Positions 1 to 11,454 of a stretch of 64,000 bases of DNA are shown here, piece after piece (the first letter of the stretch is position 1; each line of letters opens with the position of its first letter). The stretch is from Hesseltinella vesiculosa (taxonomy: Eukaryota; Mucoromycota; Mucoromycetes; Mucorales; Cunninghamellaceae). Location of the stretch: NCBI GenBank assembly GCA_002104935.1, contig MCGT01000001.1, forward strand, positions 558,001 to 622,000. The letters are read 5' to 3'. Made by a program: the position numbers and the translations under genes. The notes under the pieces are model-generated. The model was not told the DNA's origin and made no database searches. It saw only the letters and a program-made list of their open reading frames with translations.

Positions 1-1707
1 CTTTGCTGGTTCATTTGTTTGGTATTTCTTCCCTGGTTTCATCATCCCTGTGCTGACCAGTATTTCCTGGATATGGTAAGCATAAAAAAAAAGGCGGAGG
101 ATTTTTTTTTCTCACCTGTTCCCCAGTTGGATCAAAAAGGATTCCATTCTTGTGTCTCAACTTGGCAGTGGTCTCAATGGCCTTGGCCTTGGGTCGTTTA
201 CGTTGGACTGGGCCACCCTGTCAGCTTGGTACCCTAGTGCATTGGCGATTCCTTTCAGTGTGGAAGCCAACATGTTTGCTGGTTTTGTGTTGTTTATCTA
301 CATCCTCGTGCCGGCCGTCTACTACACAAATACCTGGGATGCCAAGCTTTTCCCCTTTTACAACACCCACCAATACGATGAATTCGGCAACAAGTTCAAT
401 CGCTCCCGTGTCCTGACACCCGATCAATACCTGAATGTCACAGCCTACGAAGACTACTCGCCTGTGCGCATCACCTCCTTTTTCATTATCTGTTATGGCC
501 AAGGTCTGGCTACGCTTGGCGCCATCATTACCCATACGCTTCTTTATGACGGCAAGGACATCTGGAACCGTCTGAAGAGCGCTCGTCAAGACACGGACGA
601 CGTGCATGCCCGTCTGATGGACAACTACAAGGAAGTGCCTGGCTGGTGGTACCTTGCCTTGTTTGTCATCACCTTGGGCATGGCTTTTGCCACGGTTGTC
701 TGTTTCCCATCGGACATGCCTTGGTGGGCTCTGATCGTCGCCCTCGCCTTGGCCTTTGTCTGGCTCGTGCCTATGGGCATCGTGACTGCCATCACTTCTC
801 AGGCTCCCACCATCTCCATGATCACCGAGTGGGTGTATGGTGTCATCGCTCCTGGCCACCCGATCGGCAACATGATCTTCAAAACCTATGGTTATATCAC
901 TGTTCGTCAAGCCTTGCTGTTTGCTCAAGACCTGAAGCTTGGGTAAGCCCACCCTTGCACGCCCGACACAAGATCACTGACTTTTTTTCATAGTCACTAC
1001 ATGAAGATTCCTCCCCGTGAAATGTTTATTTTCCAAGTGGTTGGCACTATCCTCGCCTCGTTTGTCTGTCTCGGCACAACGGATTACTTGATGAATACCA
1101 TCAGCAACATTTGCGACAGCTCGGCTTACCCCTGGACCTGTCCCAACATGAACTTGTAAGTGACAGGGTGACACAAAGAGAACAACCAGGAGGCAGATCA
1201 ATGACGTGTTTTTTTTTTTTTCTTTCCAGGTTTGGTGCTAGCAGCGTGATTTGGGGTCTTGTTGGACCCGATCGATTCTTCCACAAAGGATCGCTCTATG
1301 AATTTCTGCCTTATTTCTTATTGATCGGGTTCTTGCTGCCGATCCCTGTTTACATTGCCTACCGCTTGCGCCCCAATTCTTGGCTGCGCCATGTGTCTGT
1401 GCCTGTGATCATGATGGGTCCTTTGCCTTATCCTCCTGCTCCCACCTCGGCGGCCCCCACCTGGTTTGTGGTCGGCTTCATCTTCAACTACTTTATCAAG
1501 CGTCGCTACGTGGCCTGGTGGAAGAAATACAACTATGTGCTCAGTGCCGCCCTTGACTCGGGTGTAGCTGTAGCCGCCATTGTGATCTTCTTTGCTTTCC
1601 ACTACTCGGACATCAACTTCCCCGAATGGTGGGGCAACAGCTCCGATTCCGTCGACCAGTGCCCCTTGGCCACTTCCAACTTTTACGGCTTCGATGCCTA
1701 TGCTTAG
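1..1707 (+). CDS. OPT-family oligopeptide transporter, C-terminal part (5' truncated by window edge)
   Basis: Proton-coupled oligopeptide transporter of the fungal OPT family, a polytopic plasma- or internal-membrane protein importing small peptides. Exons read as 1-75, 127-942, 994-1155 and 1230-1707, each joined by GT-AG introns of 51-74 nt with phases that match, giving about 510 residues of the C-terminal part. Recognition rests on the hydrophobic segment pattern and OPT hallmarks: a conserved block around GHYMKIPPRE (across the 942/994 junction), SVIWGLVGP near 1250, and the final FIFNYFIKRRYVAWWKKYNY segment followed by a last membrane span and a short tail. The stop is TAG at 1705. The N-terminal half lies upstream of the window. 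Family assignment is firm; the substrate is not determined by sequence. Confidence 0.93.
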
Positions 1708-4001
1708 ACGCATTACCTTTCATATATCCCCAGTCAAGTGCATCCTTTTTTCATTCCTGTATGTAATAATAAATAGTTCATCATCCACTGATCCATTTTC
1801 TTTGGGTGAAATATCTCATTGGCGCTGGCCTATTCTTTCCACGTATGGACTTGGCAACCAATAACAATCGACGTGCTTTTTTTCAGAATCTATCTAAACT
1901 GTAAGCGATCAACCTACATCAGAATATCGCACCGATCTTGTGTTTTTCAACCCCAAGGCATGTTGATCCAAAAAACCCTGCCTTTTTTGGCCATTGCCAG
2001 CTCTATGACTCAGGCTGACGCTGACTCTCTGGTCTTTCGTCCGTTGCTGCCCAATGAACGGACAAGCCAACAAAGAGCTGAGACGCGGATCGCAGGCCCG
2101 ACTGACAGCGAATGACATGGCGGGGGGGGGGGGAAGCACACACTGGACGACAACGACTTGAATGTTGGAAAGGCGCCTTTCAGTTGCACAGATTTTGACT
2201 GGGCGCCCTGGAGCAGGTTTGATTGTCAACAGTTTGGCAAGTGAAAATAGATCCATTCTTCTCAGGCATTCATCTCGGTCTCTCTTTTTCAACTTTTATG
2301 TTCCTTGGTAGAAGAACTCGATGGTGTGCAACTAAAAAACATCGAGAAACTGCCCTGATGTTCCAAACTCTGTCTTCTTTTTCTGCATTGGTCAGCAGAT
2401 GGATGTCATTGTGTTGAAACAACGTGGTTGTGAGCCATGCTATCTGACAGATGGAACGAAGGGATTGGAGGCTCAAGGTTTTTTTTTTTTATGCCTCATT
2501 CCACGTGGGGAGAGTGGGCTCTTCTTGTCAGCCGTCACCAAAAGAAAAGAGGGGGTACAACGCTCAGCCGTCCGAAGATGAAAGAAAAGACCTTTCCAAC
2601 ACAAAGTCACTTTTGGTTGGGTAACTTTGATCGCGGGGAAGTTGCCCGAAGTCAATGCCACCAAGATCCTTTTGTGTTGTGGCAAGAGAGAAAACGACAT
2701 GGACTGGAGGTCTCGTTTTTCCTTGGTGTCACAAAAGCGCTCGTAAAAAAAAATATAGCCTCGCTGAGGCAATTTTTAGTCTTAAAAGATTTTTTTTTTT
2801 TTTTTTCACTCGATCCATCGTTATAGGAATTTTTAACGGCGGGGCTTGATTCAGCCTCTGGTTGACTTGGAGCGTGGTGCCGAACAGATGAATTGAAAGA
2901 AAGAGACCCCATTGTTGAGGTGTGGCGTGTGGGAAAATCAAATCGGCTGTGTCTGTTTTCTTATCGATCAGTTCCTTAGCTCAGCAATGGAGCAAAATAG
3001 AAAGAGTCATTTTTGGAGGGCTGTGCACCCAAGCTTTCGGTTTAAAAAAAGGACCAGTGCCTCGTGATTGTACAAAAAGAATGAACTTTTTTTGTCATTT
3101 TTTTTTTCTTGAAAGGCTTGATGGATTGAATGGATGCGCGAGTCACCGTGTTGATTTGAAATCAAATGGGGCTCGCTTGAAATAAGATAAGATGATCTTC
3201 GGATTGATTGCATCAAAAGCGAGAGCACGGAGAACATGGACGCCAATTGCACGTGTAAACTTTTGGCAGACGAGCTGTGATTACCAAAATTGGAAAACGG
3301 TGAACAAGGAAGAGACATGAGGACATGGAATGGGCGAAAAAAAAAGTGTCTCACAGACTCTCTAACCTTGTTTGGCAAAAGATAGTCCGCCAAGAGCCAG
3401 GAGCAAGAAAATAAAAAGAGGATGCTTTGGGCATCCTTCCTTCTCCTTTGACACTTTCAATAAAGAAAAGGGACGCAGACAGGTGACAACAACCATGGCC
3501 TTCAGGAGTTGGTTGACACTTTCCCAGCTAATTTTGAAAGAGAAGAGATCGTGCGAAAACTAGAAGAAAAGAAAATACCAAGTTCCCACGAGGGGAAGGG
3601 CCACACGGTCTCCCCCAAATTTTCAAGGGGGGAGGGGGGAAGAGAGAATCTTGGAATGCGGGTGTTCAAAGTTGGTCATCCAATCAACGATCGTTCAATG
3701 CATGATTCATATGCCCAAATTGATTTTCAACCTGTGGATCATTTCAAATTACCAAAGCATTTCTTCAAAAAAAAAGGTTCCCACGAAAAAAAAAAACCCG
3801 CCTTCTGTGAGATGATGGAAAAAGACGAGCCAAACAAACAACGGTTCTATTTTGACATGAGAATGGGTCACCTTTTTGTTTAATTTGAATCATGATGGCA
3901 TAAGAAAAAAAGGGAAGGGGGGTGGAGGTATAATCAAATAAGAGAGGGGAAGGGGTCGAAAAAAAAAAAAAGGGAGAGCGTGCGGGGAGCAAAAGAAAAA
4001 A
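1708..4001. other. Intergenic, no gene recognised
   Basis: 2.3 kb between two convergent genes. It holds the 3' UTR of the transporter (an AATAAA-like sequence lies near 1768), a 12-G run near 2121-2133, many A/T homopolymers and G-rich stretches near 3600. Short open frames here show no recognisable domain, no codon pattern and no conserved motif, so none is called. Confidence 0.6.
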
Positions 4002-5969
4002 CTATTGCTTGACATCCAATACAGACCAACGACCAGCATCAGAATTGACAAGCATTTCGCAATAGAGGACTTTGCCAGAGTGGTAGACGACCCCGTCTTG
4101 TCGTACCAGGTACAGCGGGAGTTCAAGGCTTCGGCGACCCTCGCGAGTGACAAGGCGATCATGGTTGGCGACCAGCAAGTCTTGAGTGCTTGGGAGATGG
4201 ATGAGAAGATGGGTTTGATGGGGCTGTTGGGGTTGAGGTTGGATGGTGGTCTTGAGGGGACCATGGTGAGAGCCCAACCAGAGATCGAGCAGTTTGGGGG
4301 AGGGGACGGCCTGCATGAGATGTTGGCCAACGATGTCCAAGGTATGCTTTTCATGTTGATAATGAACGGAGGTGATGATGGGGAATGGCGTGATGCAGCG
4401 AGGCAAAGGACGTCCAGGTGAGTCGTTGGAGAGGCGTGGGGAGGAGGAGGGGGATAAGGATGCTCGTTGGCTGGACAGAGGTGGGGATGACAGTGGGGAT
4501 GCAGAAGACGAAGAGGCGGGTGGGGATGCAGGCAGGGAAGGGCGGACGGTTGGATAGGATGGCGAGGGCGACGACCGCTGGCTGTCGTAGAAGCTGTATT
4601 CAAAAGTGGAGACGCCGACAATGGTCCAGCACAAAAAGTCATCGACCTTTTCGTAGACGTCGAGCCCTTCAGGGATCATTTTTGAAGGCGCAAAGTCGAG
4701 GATGGTGGCGTGGTTGACGTCGTGGTTGGTTTCGTTGGTGGGTGAAGAGGCAGCCATGGCGCTGAGGTACATGGGAGGACCAGGGCGGGAGGAGGCCAGC
4801 TGGAGAGCGACTTTTTGCATCTGGCTGACGGGGCCATAGGCGCCAGCGACAATGCGGCCTTTGTCGACCTTGTGGATGATGTAAGGAGCAGAGCGAAGAC
4901 CAGTGCGGGTGTTGCGAAGGACAATCTGGCTGCCGTAGATGAGAGGCTGGGAGGCAGAAGAAGTGGTATCGGCGCAGTCGTCTTGGGAGGTGCGAGTGTG
5001 GTATTGAGGAGGCTGGCTAAGGACAAGGACATCAAAGGGGGTCCAGGAACTATTCTTGGCGCAAAGATGGCTGTCGGTGGAGGTCATGTACTTTGTGCGG
5101 ACGGTTTGGGAATTGATGCGGTTGAACAAGGACACAGGCTGGTTGACAAGAATGCAGCTGGAGACGTTGCGAGCCTTGGCCGTCTTTTTTGAAGGCTTGG
5201 AGATGATGGAGATGGGGTTGGAAAGAAACGTGGCATAGGGTGGGTGATGGGCGTCCTTGCCCTCATAGGCAGAGGAGGACAGGTCGACCCGCAAAGAAAA
5301 ATGCTTGGCTTTGGCTGTGCCGGTGACGTGAAGGTACTTGAATGTGCATTGATGAAGCTCATCCACAGGCGCATGCTGTTCTAGGCGTTTTTCACCGGTT
5401 TCGCCAACCACAGACATGGTCATGGCATGGACGGGGGACGAGGCAGCCTCGCCGGTTTGTAAGAGAACGACCGGAGGAGGGCAAAGGAAGCGTTTTTCGG
5501 AGCCGTAGGACTTTTGAGCGACGGCAGCGTGGTAACAGGTCACGGTGGTCATGCGGGAAGCAGCCAAATGGCTGGGCTGTTGGTGAAGAGGGGTGGTATC
5601 GGGGTTAGGCAGGACAGCAGGTTCGTCTTGTCGAGGAGCCAAGCGAGTGTGTTTCAATACAGGTAAAGGCGACGAATAATCAGTGTGGGCGAGCCGGCGT
5701 TTCATACTGATCGTGGTGTGTGGGTTGCCGGTATCGCCGTTGGAATCCAGCAGCGATTCAATAGACATGGTGGAGCTGGCTCGTTGCTGATGTTGGTGTT
5801 GGTCAATAGCAGATAACAAGGAGTCCATGGGAGAAGGTAGACTGATCAGTTGAATACGTTTACTGGAGCCGTAAACATGTTGGGAAATCACATGTGAATC
5901 GCGATGCTGATCGTCCTGTGGAGACTCTTTATGCTGTGCTTGATTTCGAGACGTTGATGACATTGGCAT
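4002..5969 (-). CDS. CSL (CBF1/RBPJ/Su(H)/LAG-1) family transcription factor
   Basis: Single-exon gene, 655 aa, ATG at 5969, stop at 4002. Sequence-specific DNA-binding protein of the CSL family, nuclear. Visible family signatures in order: the N-terminal Rel-like block with VAQKSYGSEKRFLCPPP (about residues 150-165), then FSLRVDLSSS, SNPISIISKPSKK, VSLFNRINSQTVRTKYM (the DNA-contacting region), then the beta-trefoil block with YGSQIVLRNTRTGLRSAP and IIHKVDKGR, and a C-terminal Rel/IPT-like part ending near residue 650. The first 130 residues and the stretch around 470-520 (Ser/Pro-rich) are low complexity. Fungi have CSL proteins but no Notch receptor, so in fungi these act as Notch-independent regulators (known from fission yeast Cbf11/Cbf12). 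Fungal class (Cbf11-like or Cbf12-like) cannot be set here. Confidence 0.93.
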   Translation of the reverse strand: MPMSSTSRNQAQHKESPQDDQHRDSHVISQHVYGSSKRIQLISLPSPMDSLLSAIDQHQHQQRASSTMSIESLLDSNGDTGNPHTTISMKRRLAHTDYSSPLPVLKHTRLAPRQDEPAVLPNPDTTPLHQQPSHLAASRMTTVTCYHAAVAQKSYGSEKRFLCPPPVVLLQTGEAASSPVHAMTMSVVGETGEKRLEQHAPVDELHQCTFKYLHVTGTAKAKHFSLRVDLSSSAYEGKDAHHPPYATFLSNPISIISKPSKKTAKARNVSSCILVNQPVSLFNRINSQTVRTKYMTSTDSHLCAKNSSWTPFDVLVLSQPPQYHTRTSQDDCADTTSSASQPLIYGSQIVLRNTRTGLRSAPYIIHKVDKGRIVAGAYGPVSQMQKVALQLASSRPGPPMYLSAMAASSPTNETNHDVNHATILDFAPSKMIPEGLDVYEKVDDFLCWTIVGVSTFEYSFYDSQRSSPSPSYPTVRPSLPASPPASSSSASPLSSPPLSSQRASLSPSSSPRLSNDSPGRPLPRCITPFPIITSVHYQHEKHTLDIVGQHLMQAVPSPKLLDLWLGSHHGPLKTTIQPQPQQPHQTHLLIHLPSTQDLLVANHDRLVTREGRRSLELPLYLVRQDGVVYHSGKVLYCEMLVNSDAGRWSVLDVKQ

Positions 5970-6615
5970 AAAAGTAAATGAACAAAAGAGAATGGAAAAG
6001 CGAGAACGATAAATAAATAAAAAAAAAAAGGAGAGAAAACTAAGTGGGAAAAAAAAAGAATGCTTCTTATAAAGACGCCCTTGCGGACTTTGAATGAGTC
6101 AGAGTGCACAGTCAATGGCATGCCTGGATTGAAGACTGGATACATCACATGGTTAGCCAATCATTTCTATGAAAGACCTAGTAACATTACTATACGCTCA
6201 CTTCCACCCTTCCTTTCTTTACAAGACTCTCCATGTCCAAGCTTAAAAAAATAAAAAGGAAATAAAGCAAGCCATCGAATGGGCAAAAAAAAAAAAATAA
6301 TAACCGATGTCTCCTTGATTTTTCTTTATTTTCTCACCGTTTGTTCCCACACTTGATCATTATCAAGGAGAATCCTTCTCCTTTTTTCTTTGTCTTGTCT
6401 ACGATTCACAGCCAATCAATAGGCGAAACGGGCACGAAATTTTGACATTTGCTCATTTGGCAATTCTCCTCTTTTAGGTTTTTCTGTCCCCCCCCTTTTA
6501 TTTTTCATACTCCATCCATTGTCACGTTCATCCATGATTCTTTCCGTCAATAAGGTTGGATTACCAAATAAAGACCCGTGTGAAAAAAAAATGGATCCCA
6601 AAAAAAAAAAAAAAT
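5970..6615. other. Intergenic: CSL gene promoter side and 3' end of the Sec7-PH gene
   Basis: About 650 bp, A/T-rich, with poly-A runs on the + strand near 6020 and 6290. It must contain the promoter/5' UTR of the CSL gene and the 3' UTR of the upstream minus-strand gene. I see no further gene or distinct motif. Confidence 0.5.
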
Positions 6616-9600
6616 TCATTGTTCGTCAATGACTTGTTGGTATGCTTGGTATTTCTTGACCTCGAGTTCCAAGTACATTTTCTTTTCATGCCAATTCCCA
6701 AGAGGCCATTGAGACAGTTGCTGTAGTAAATGATAGGACAAGTCTTGTTGAAGCACAGTGAGATGTTGGTCAATGGCTTGTTGTTGTTCCTTTTTGTCCA
6801 ACAGACTGGATCCAGCTGGAGGTGGTGGTCGTTTCCATAATGTACACACGTCTTCGTGGCCCGAGTGTTTCGTGACAATTTTGGTTTCGCACGCAGCCCA
6901 ATAGTTGCACACACGTACCCAGACATCCACTTGGGGCTCTGACCCACAATCAAACAAGTAAGTGTTGCCGTTTGCCAACTGCAAAATCAGACTGTGCGTG
7001 TCCAATTTTTCACAAAGGGTGTTGCCAAGATAGATATCCACCTCTTGATAGGGAACCTGTGGGGAACGACGTTTAGAAAAAGTTGGGGGGGATCCACCGT
7101 TTAAAAAAAAGCCCAGTTGCCTTTTTCATCACTGATAATCTTTCCATCTTGTATTACCTTCTTCACCTGATCATGGCTGGAGTTGTGCAGCATAAAAATC
7201 TTCTTTTTCTTCTTGTCAGAGTGAAGTGAGCCAGCCGCCGTTGGGTCGGGTGGTCGCATGGGCTGACCCAGACTGGCATGGAGATCGCGATAATAGATTT
7301 TCAGATAACCTTGATGCAGAATGACCCAACAGGCTTTCCAATCTTCACGATTCCATTGGCACGAAAGCGGGCCTTCTTTGTAAGGTCCCACCTTTGTACG
7401 GTAGGTATCTCGTCGTTTGACCTTTGTCCAGGAACCAGGGGCCAAGTGGTTATTTCGGAACGGCAGCTTCGATTTGGCCTGTCGAGTGGGAGGGTCAGGT
7501 GCAGTTTGAGGAATGGGTAAGGACGAGGTGCGAAGCAAAGGCTTGGTAGGGTCGGGTGCTTGCTGTTTGGACGTCGATGGTTGGAATTGCCTTGGCACGG
7601 CGACATGTTTCTTGCCTTTGGTTGCCTTTGATCGGTCAATAAAAAAAAGGTGAATTTCTTGTCATCGGGATGTTTCCTTTTTTTTTTTTTTTTTTTCATT
7701 TCACCTGTTGCGGGGACAAGTAGGTATTTTCAAGTGCTTCATCCAAGCTAACTAAACTTTTGCGCATCACCGATTTGTAGAGCATCTGAATAATAAAAAA
7801 GTGAATCGATTGGAATATGCAAGGCCCCGCGCATACCTTGAGCATATTGTCCATGCCTTCACGCCAGGTGACCTGTGTATCATCTTGTGAGATCATGATC
7901 GGGAAAGACGAGTACTTGTTGATGATAAATTCAATGGTCTCTTTGCAGAATTCCTCCATGGTCAAACAATCCTGTCCCACATGAATGTCGGTATTGAGTT
8001 TGAGTAATTGGTGAATCACCACAAACACCACCTCTGGTGAAAGAAGCAGAGAGAGGTTTGATCAGCAAAAAGTCATGGGTCCATTGCGCTTAAGAATACC
8101 TGCACAACCAAACAGACGAGATGGGTTGCTTTCCCAGTACAATTGAGCAAACATTTGCAAGGCCTGGTCGATTTCTTCCACACTGGCACGCCCATAATCC
8201 ACCCGGGTACTATAAGCTCTGTAAAAGAAAGACGGGATGAGACCTACACATTTGGAGCGAACGGCGCAGCCAAACCTAAAGGCTTTGTCCATGGGCACAC
8301 TCTTGAAATCCAAACTGATGATGCTGGTGGCAATGGAGATATGTTTGGCATCTTCGGTAGGAGGCAGCATTGGGAAGACCGTCGAGTGGCGCCACAGATC
8401 CGTGTTGACCGAGAACAAGTTGACCCAGTCAATCTTGAGTAATGACTTCCTGCGCCAGTCCAAGAGAGCTTGAGATACCTCGGGATCCATCACACGAAGC
8501 ACCGGGTTGGAAGGCAGACCGAGATGGTGGTCCGAGACCGAGCCATGCACATACAATTCGCCATGGCCCTGCTGATGGAGTTCCTCTAAATAGTCCACAA
8601 ACAGCGATTCGGCGGTCGTCCCATGGTCGTCCAGACCGTCACGATAATACACGCTGGCACTTGAGTTGTCGTTGACTTCGTCCAGCAACTGATCTAATCC
8701 ATCGTCCTCTTGAGGTGCATCATCATCGTCGTCGTCGTAAACGTGGCGCACAAAATCAAGGCTGTGGAACCGCTGCGTGTCGTCGGTTTGATCGGCAACG
8801 CCATCTTCTTCGTCGACGTTGCTGCTGTGCGCTGCACTGGCAGTTTCAAATGTGTCGTCGTCACTATCGCTTGAGTCAGCCGGCGTCAATGCCAGCTTTG
8901 GTAGCGGAGGAGCAAGGGACGTGGTGGGTGAGGGCGATAGCGAAGCTTGTTGGGGCGGACGGTTTTCCAGAGCCATGAGCATCGTATTGTCGGTAGGAGC
9001 TGAGCGCTGTCGACCTGCACTTTTCAAGGGTATCGTAGGTGGGTGGACCAAGTCGGTCATATAGGGATCGCCATCAAAAGAGGAAGCCATGGCTGGTGAC
9101 GTTGGCGGCAGGAGGGAAGGGTCGATTTGCCTGTCCTCTCCACGTACAGGGCCAATCGGATCAAGAGACGAGTCGCCCATGGTGAAGTTTTGATAAAGCA
9201 TTTGGGCCGTAGGAGACGCAGGTGAGCTGGACGATCGTTTCCTTCCCTCATAAACGGACGACACATGGGACACCACAGACACGCTGGCTAGGGTCGCAGT
9301 ATCATGATCATCCGCTTGAGAGGCGCTGACGTGACTCTGCCGTTGGAACTGGTCAAACTGCTGACTGAGCCATTGTGATAGTCGGGACCGCTTGTGATCC
9401 ACAGTGTGTATTGATGTAGGCGATCTTGGTGGCTCTAACGTCGAGTTGGGTCCCTGGCCATCCTAATAAAGAAATGGTGCAACGCAAGAGGGGAAGTTAA
9501 TCCTTGGTCATCTACATGCACCCTCGTACGCTATGCATCTCGATGGTTAAAACGTTCTTACATTAATAGCCAGTCGAACTGAACGCCATTTGGGACGGCG

Positions 9601-9717
9601 GCTATATCGCTAGGACCATAAAAAAAAACGAGTGAGGTGGTGTCTGTGGGAATCGATGGCTTCTTTTACTCTTTCAAAAGCATGGGTATGAAGGTTAGCA
9701 GACTGGTTAGCATTCAT
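6616..9717 (-). CDS. Sec7-PH domain protein, putative Arf guanine-nucleotide exchange factor (EFA6/Yel1-like)
   Basis: Putative activator of Arf GTPases at membranes. Minus-strand exons: 9717-9670, 9609-9562, 9462-8276, 8218-8100, 8033-7837, 7785-7705, 7625-7158, 7056-6616; about 862 aa. The start at 9717 and the first two exons are the least certain. The N-terminal half is Ser/Asp-rich and disordered. The Sec7 core (about 370-560) shows a QALQMFAQLYWESNP helix and the diagnostic LNTDIHV motif. A PH domain (about 600-760) contains WVILHQGYLKIYYRD, and a Gln-rich helical tail follows, the Sec7-PH-helix order of EFA6/PSD proteins. The 57-nt segment 8275-8219 keeps frame if retained; removing it gives the better Sec7 alignment. 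The usual FRLPGE loop carrying the catalytic Glu reads about VDYGRASVEEID here, so exchange activity is uncertain. Confidence 0.82.
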
Positions 9718-10595
9718 GAGTTAAAAAATAAAGTAGAATGAAGGAGGAATACAGAGATGGTATACTAGTACACAAAAGGCATGAAATGGCAAAGACGACG
9801 AAGCAAAGGAAAAAAAAAAAAGCAGGTGAGAAATTTTATCTCGCACGAAAAAGTGTTGGTGCTGTGGTTGCACAGACACTCATGAAAATGGTGATCTTGC
9901 ATCTATCCAAGTTCAAAAGGAACGTGCTATTTTTTTACACCCACATTCCGTGCCTCATGCGAGGGAAAAAAGAACTTTGCCCATCAGCCTGGACCCATCC
10001 TTTTCACACCCCACCTTTCAAAATTTTTATTTTTTTCGTTTACCGTCCCCCTCATTGTCCTGTGCTTGTCAGTTCAGTCCAACGTATATAGCAATGTGTC
10101 AAAGAAACGCAAAACGTCAGCATCCCGCTTGCCATGCATCGTTTCTGTGTGTGTTATAGAGTTGGGTCTTGACCAGGTGGCCAAGCTTAGAATTGTAAAA
10201 AGTTGGACCTATTGATCTAGGAGAGTGAATGACTTTTCCTTGAAACCACCAATAGAAGATATATTTTTTTGTTCACAGCCCGATTTTCAGAAGGATTGAA
10301 TAGCAACTGCAAGCTTTTACCCATGGCAACGGTGAAAGGGACAATTCCCGATTTGGAAAGAAAAAGTCGACAGAAAGAATGGTATAGTGAGCGAATGGCG
10401 AGAGGTTAAACGGAGTATATGGCTGGTCAACGGCAGGGCGAGTGAGAAAAGACATAGTTTTACGAGGGTTGTACAATGACTGGTTGAGGAGATATGGTAG
10501 GAAAGGCTGTGGGCTTGTAAGCGGAGGAAAGAGCAAAATAGGTTGGTCAGAGCTTGTGGCTCTGGTTGATTATCTGTTTTACAACCGGCCCTCTT
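9718..10595. other. Intergenic, promoter side of Sec7-PH gene
   Basis: About 880 bp with no recognisable gene. The sequence is A/T-rich with poly-A and poly-T runs. It ends where the GGTGAC-type repeats begin. Confidence 0.5.
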
Positions 10596-11240
10596 GCTTT
10601 GTCGCCGATGTTAAGAAAAACATGTTACCTACGTTTTAAAAAAAAATAAACATCGGTGACAATTTCTAAGTTAGGTTAGTCAGCAATGTTTAGTTTTTAT
10701 TCTAAACGTAGGGACATTTTTGTTTAGGTTTGTCACCTCTGTTAAGAAAAAAAACTAAAATCGATGCTAAGAAAAAGAACGAAACATCGGTGACAAACCT
10801 AGAAAAAAATGTCACCTTTGTCACCGATGTTAAGAAAAAAAACTAAACATCGGTGACAAACCTAGAAAAAAATGTCACCTTTGTCACCGATGTTAAGAAA
10901 AAAAACTAAACATCGGTGACAAACCTAGAAAAAAATGTCACCTTTGTCACCGATGTTAAGAAAAAAAACTAAACATCGGTGACAAACCTAGAAAAAAATA
11001 TCAATTTTTTTTTTTAAATGTTTTTCTTAACATCGGTGACTACGTTTAAAAAATTTTTTTTTCCTAGGTTGCCACCTACGTTTAAAAAATTTTTTTTTTC
11101 GTTTGTCACCTCTGTCACCGATGTTTAGTTTTTTTTCAAGTGTGACATTTTTTCCTAGGTCACCTTCGTTTAGAAAAAACTAAACAGCGGTGACAGAGAA
11201 CGGTGACTGGTTTTTCTTCTAGGCGCGTCACCGATGTTAA
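10596..11240. repeat. Hairpin repeat array with 63-bp tandem units built on CATCGGTGAC / GTCACCGATG
   Basis: Three perfect head-to-tail 63-bp units lie at 10785-10847, 10848-10910 and 10911-10973, with a fourth partial unit from 10974. Each unit contains a 13-bp perfect inverted repeat, CATCGGTGACAAA and TTTGTCACCGATG, around a 19-nt loop, so each can fold as a hairpin. Diverged single copies of the same arms, often with TTAAGAAAAA or GTTTAG next to them, occur from 10596 to 11240. The core decamer appears about a dozen times in either orientation. The array ends about 200 bp before the start of the nuclease-like gene. Confidence 0.93.
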
Positions 11241-11454
11241 GAAAAATAAGAGAAAAACCACGTTTAGAAATAAAAACTAAATGGCGGTGACAGAGGTGAC
11301 AAGCCTCCCGCGAAAAATGGTCACCGAACCCCTGGCACCGGTGTCATTGTTTTGTTTACCCTGTCACCTCTTCTTTTGACACCGGTGTTGTTGTTTTGTT
11401 TGTTTACCCTGTCACCTTCTTCCTTTGACACCGGTGACATATTGCTCCTATAAA

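Noticed and set aside
221..952. 243-codon open frame antisense to the OPT transporter
   Set aside because: Runs against a clearly conserved transporter exon and its translation has no domain; it is a shadow of codon bias.
10785..11000. Regular repeat units that look like a CRISPR array
   Set aside because: The spacers are identical, the unit is one continuous tandem repeat, and the genome is eukaryotic.
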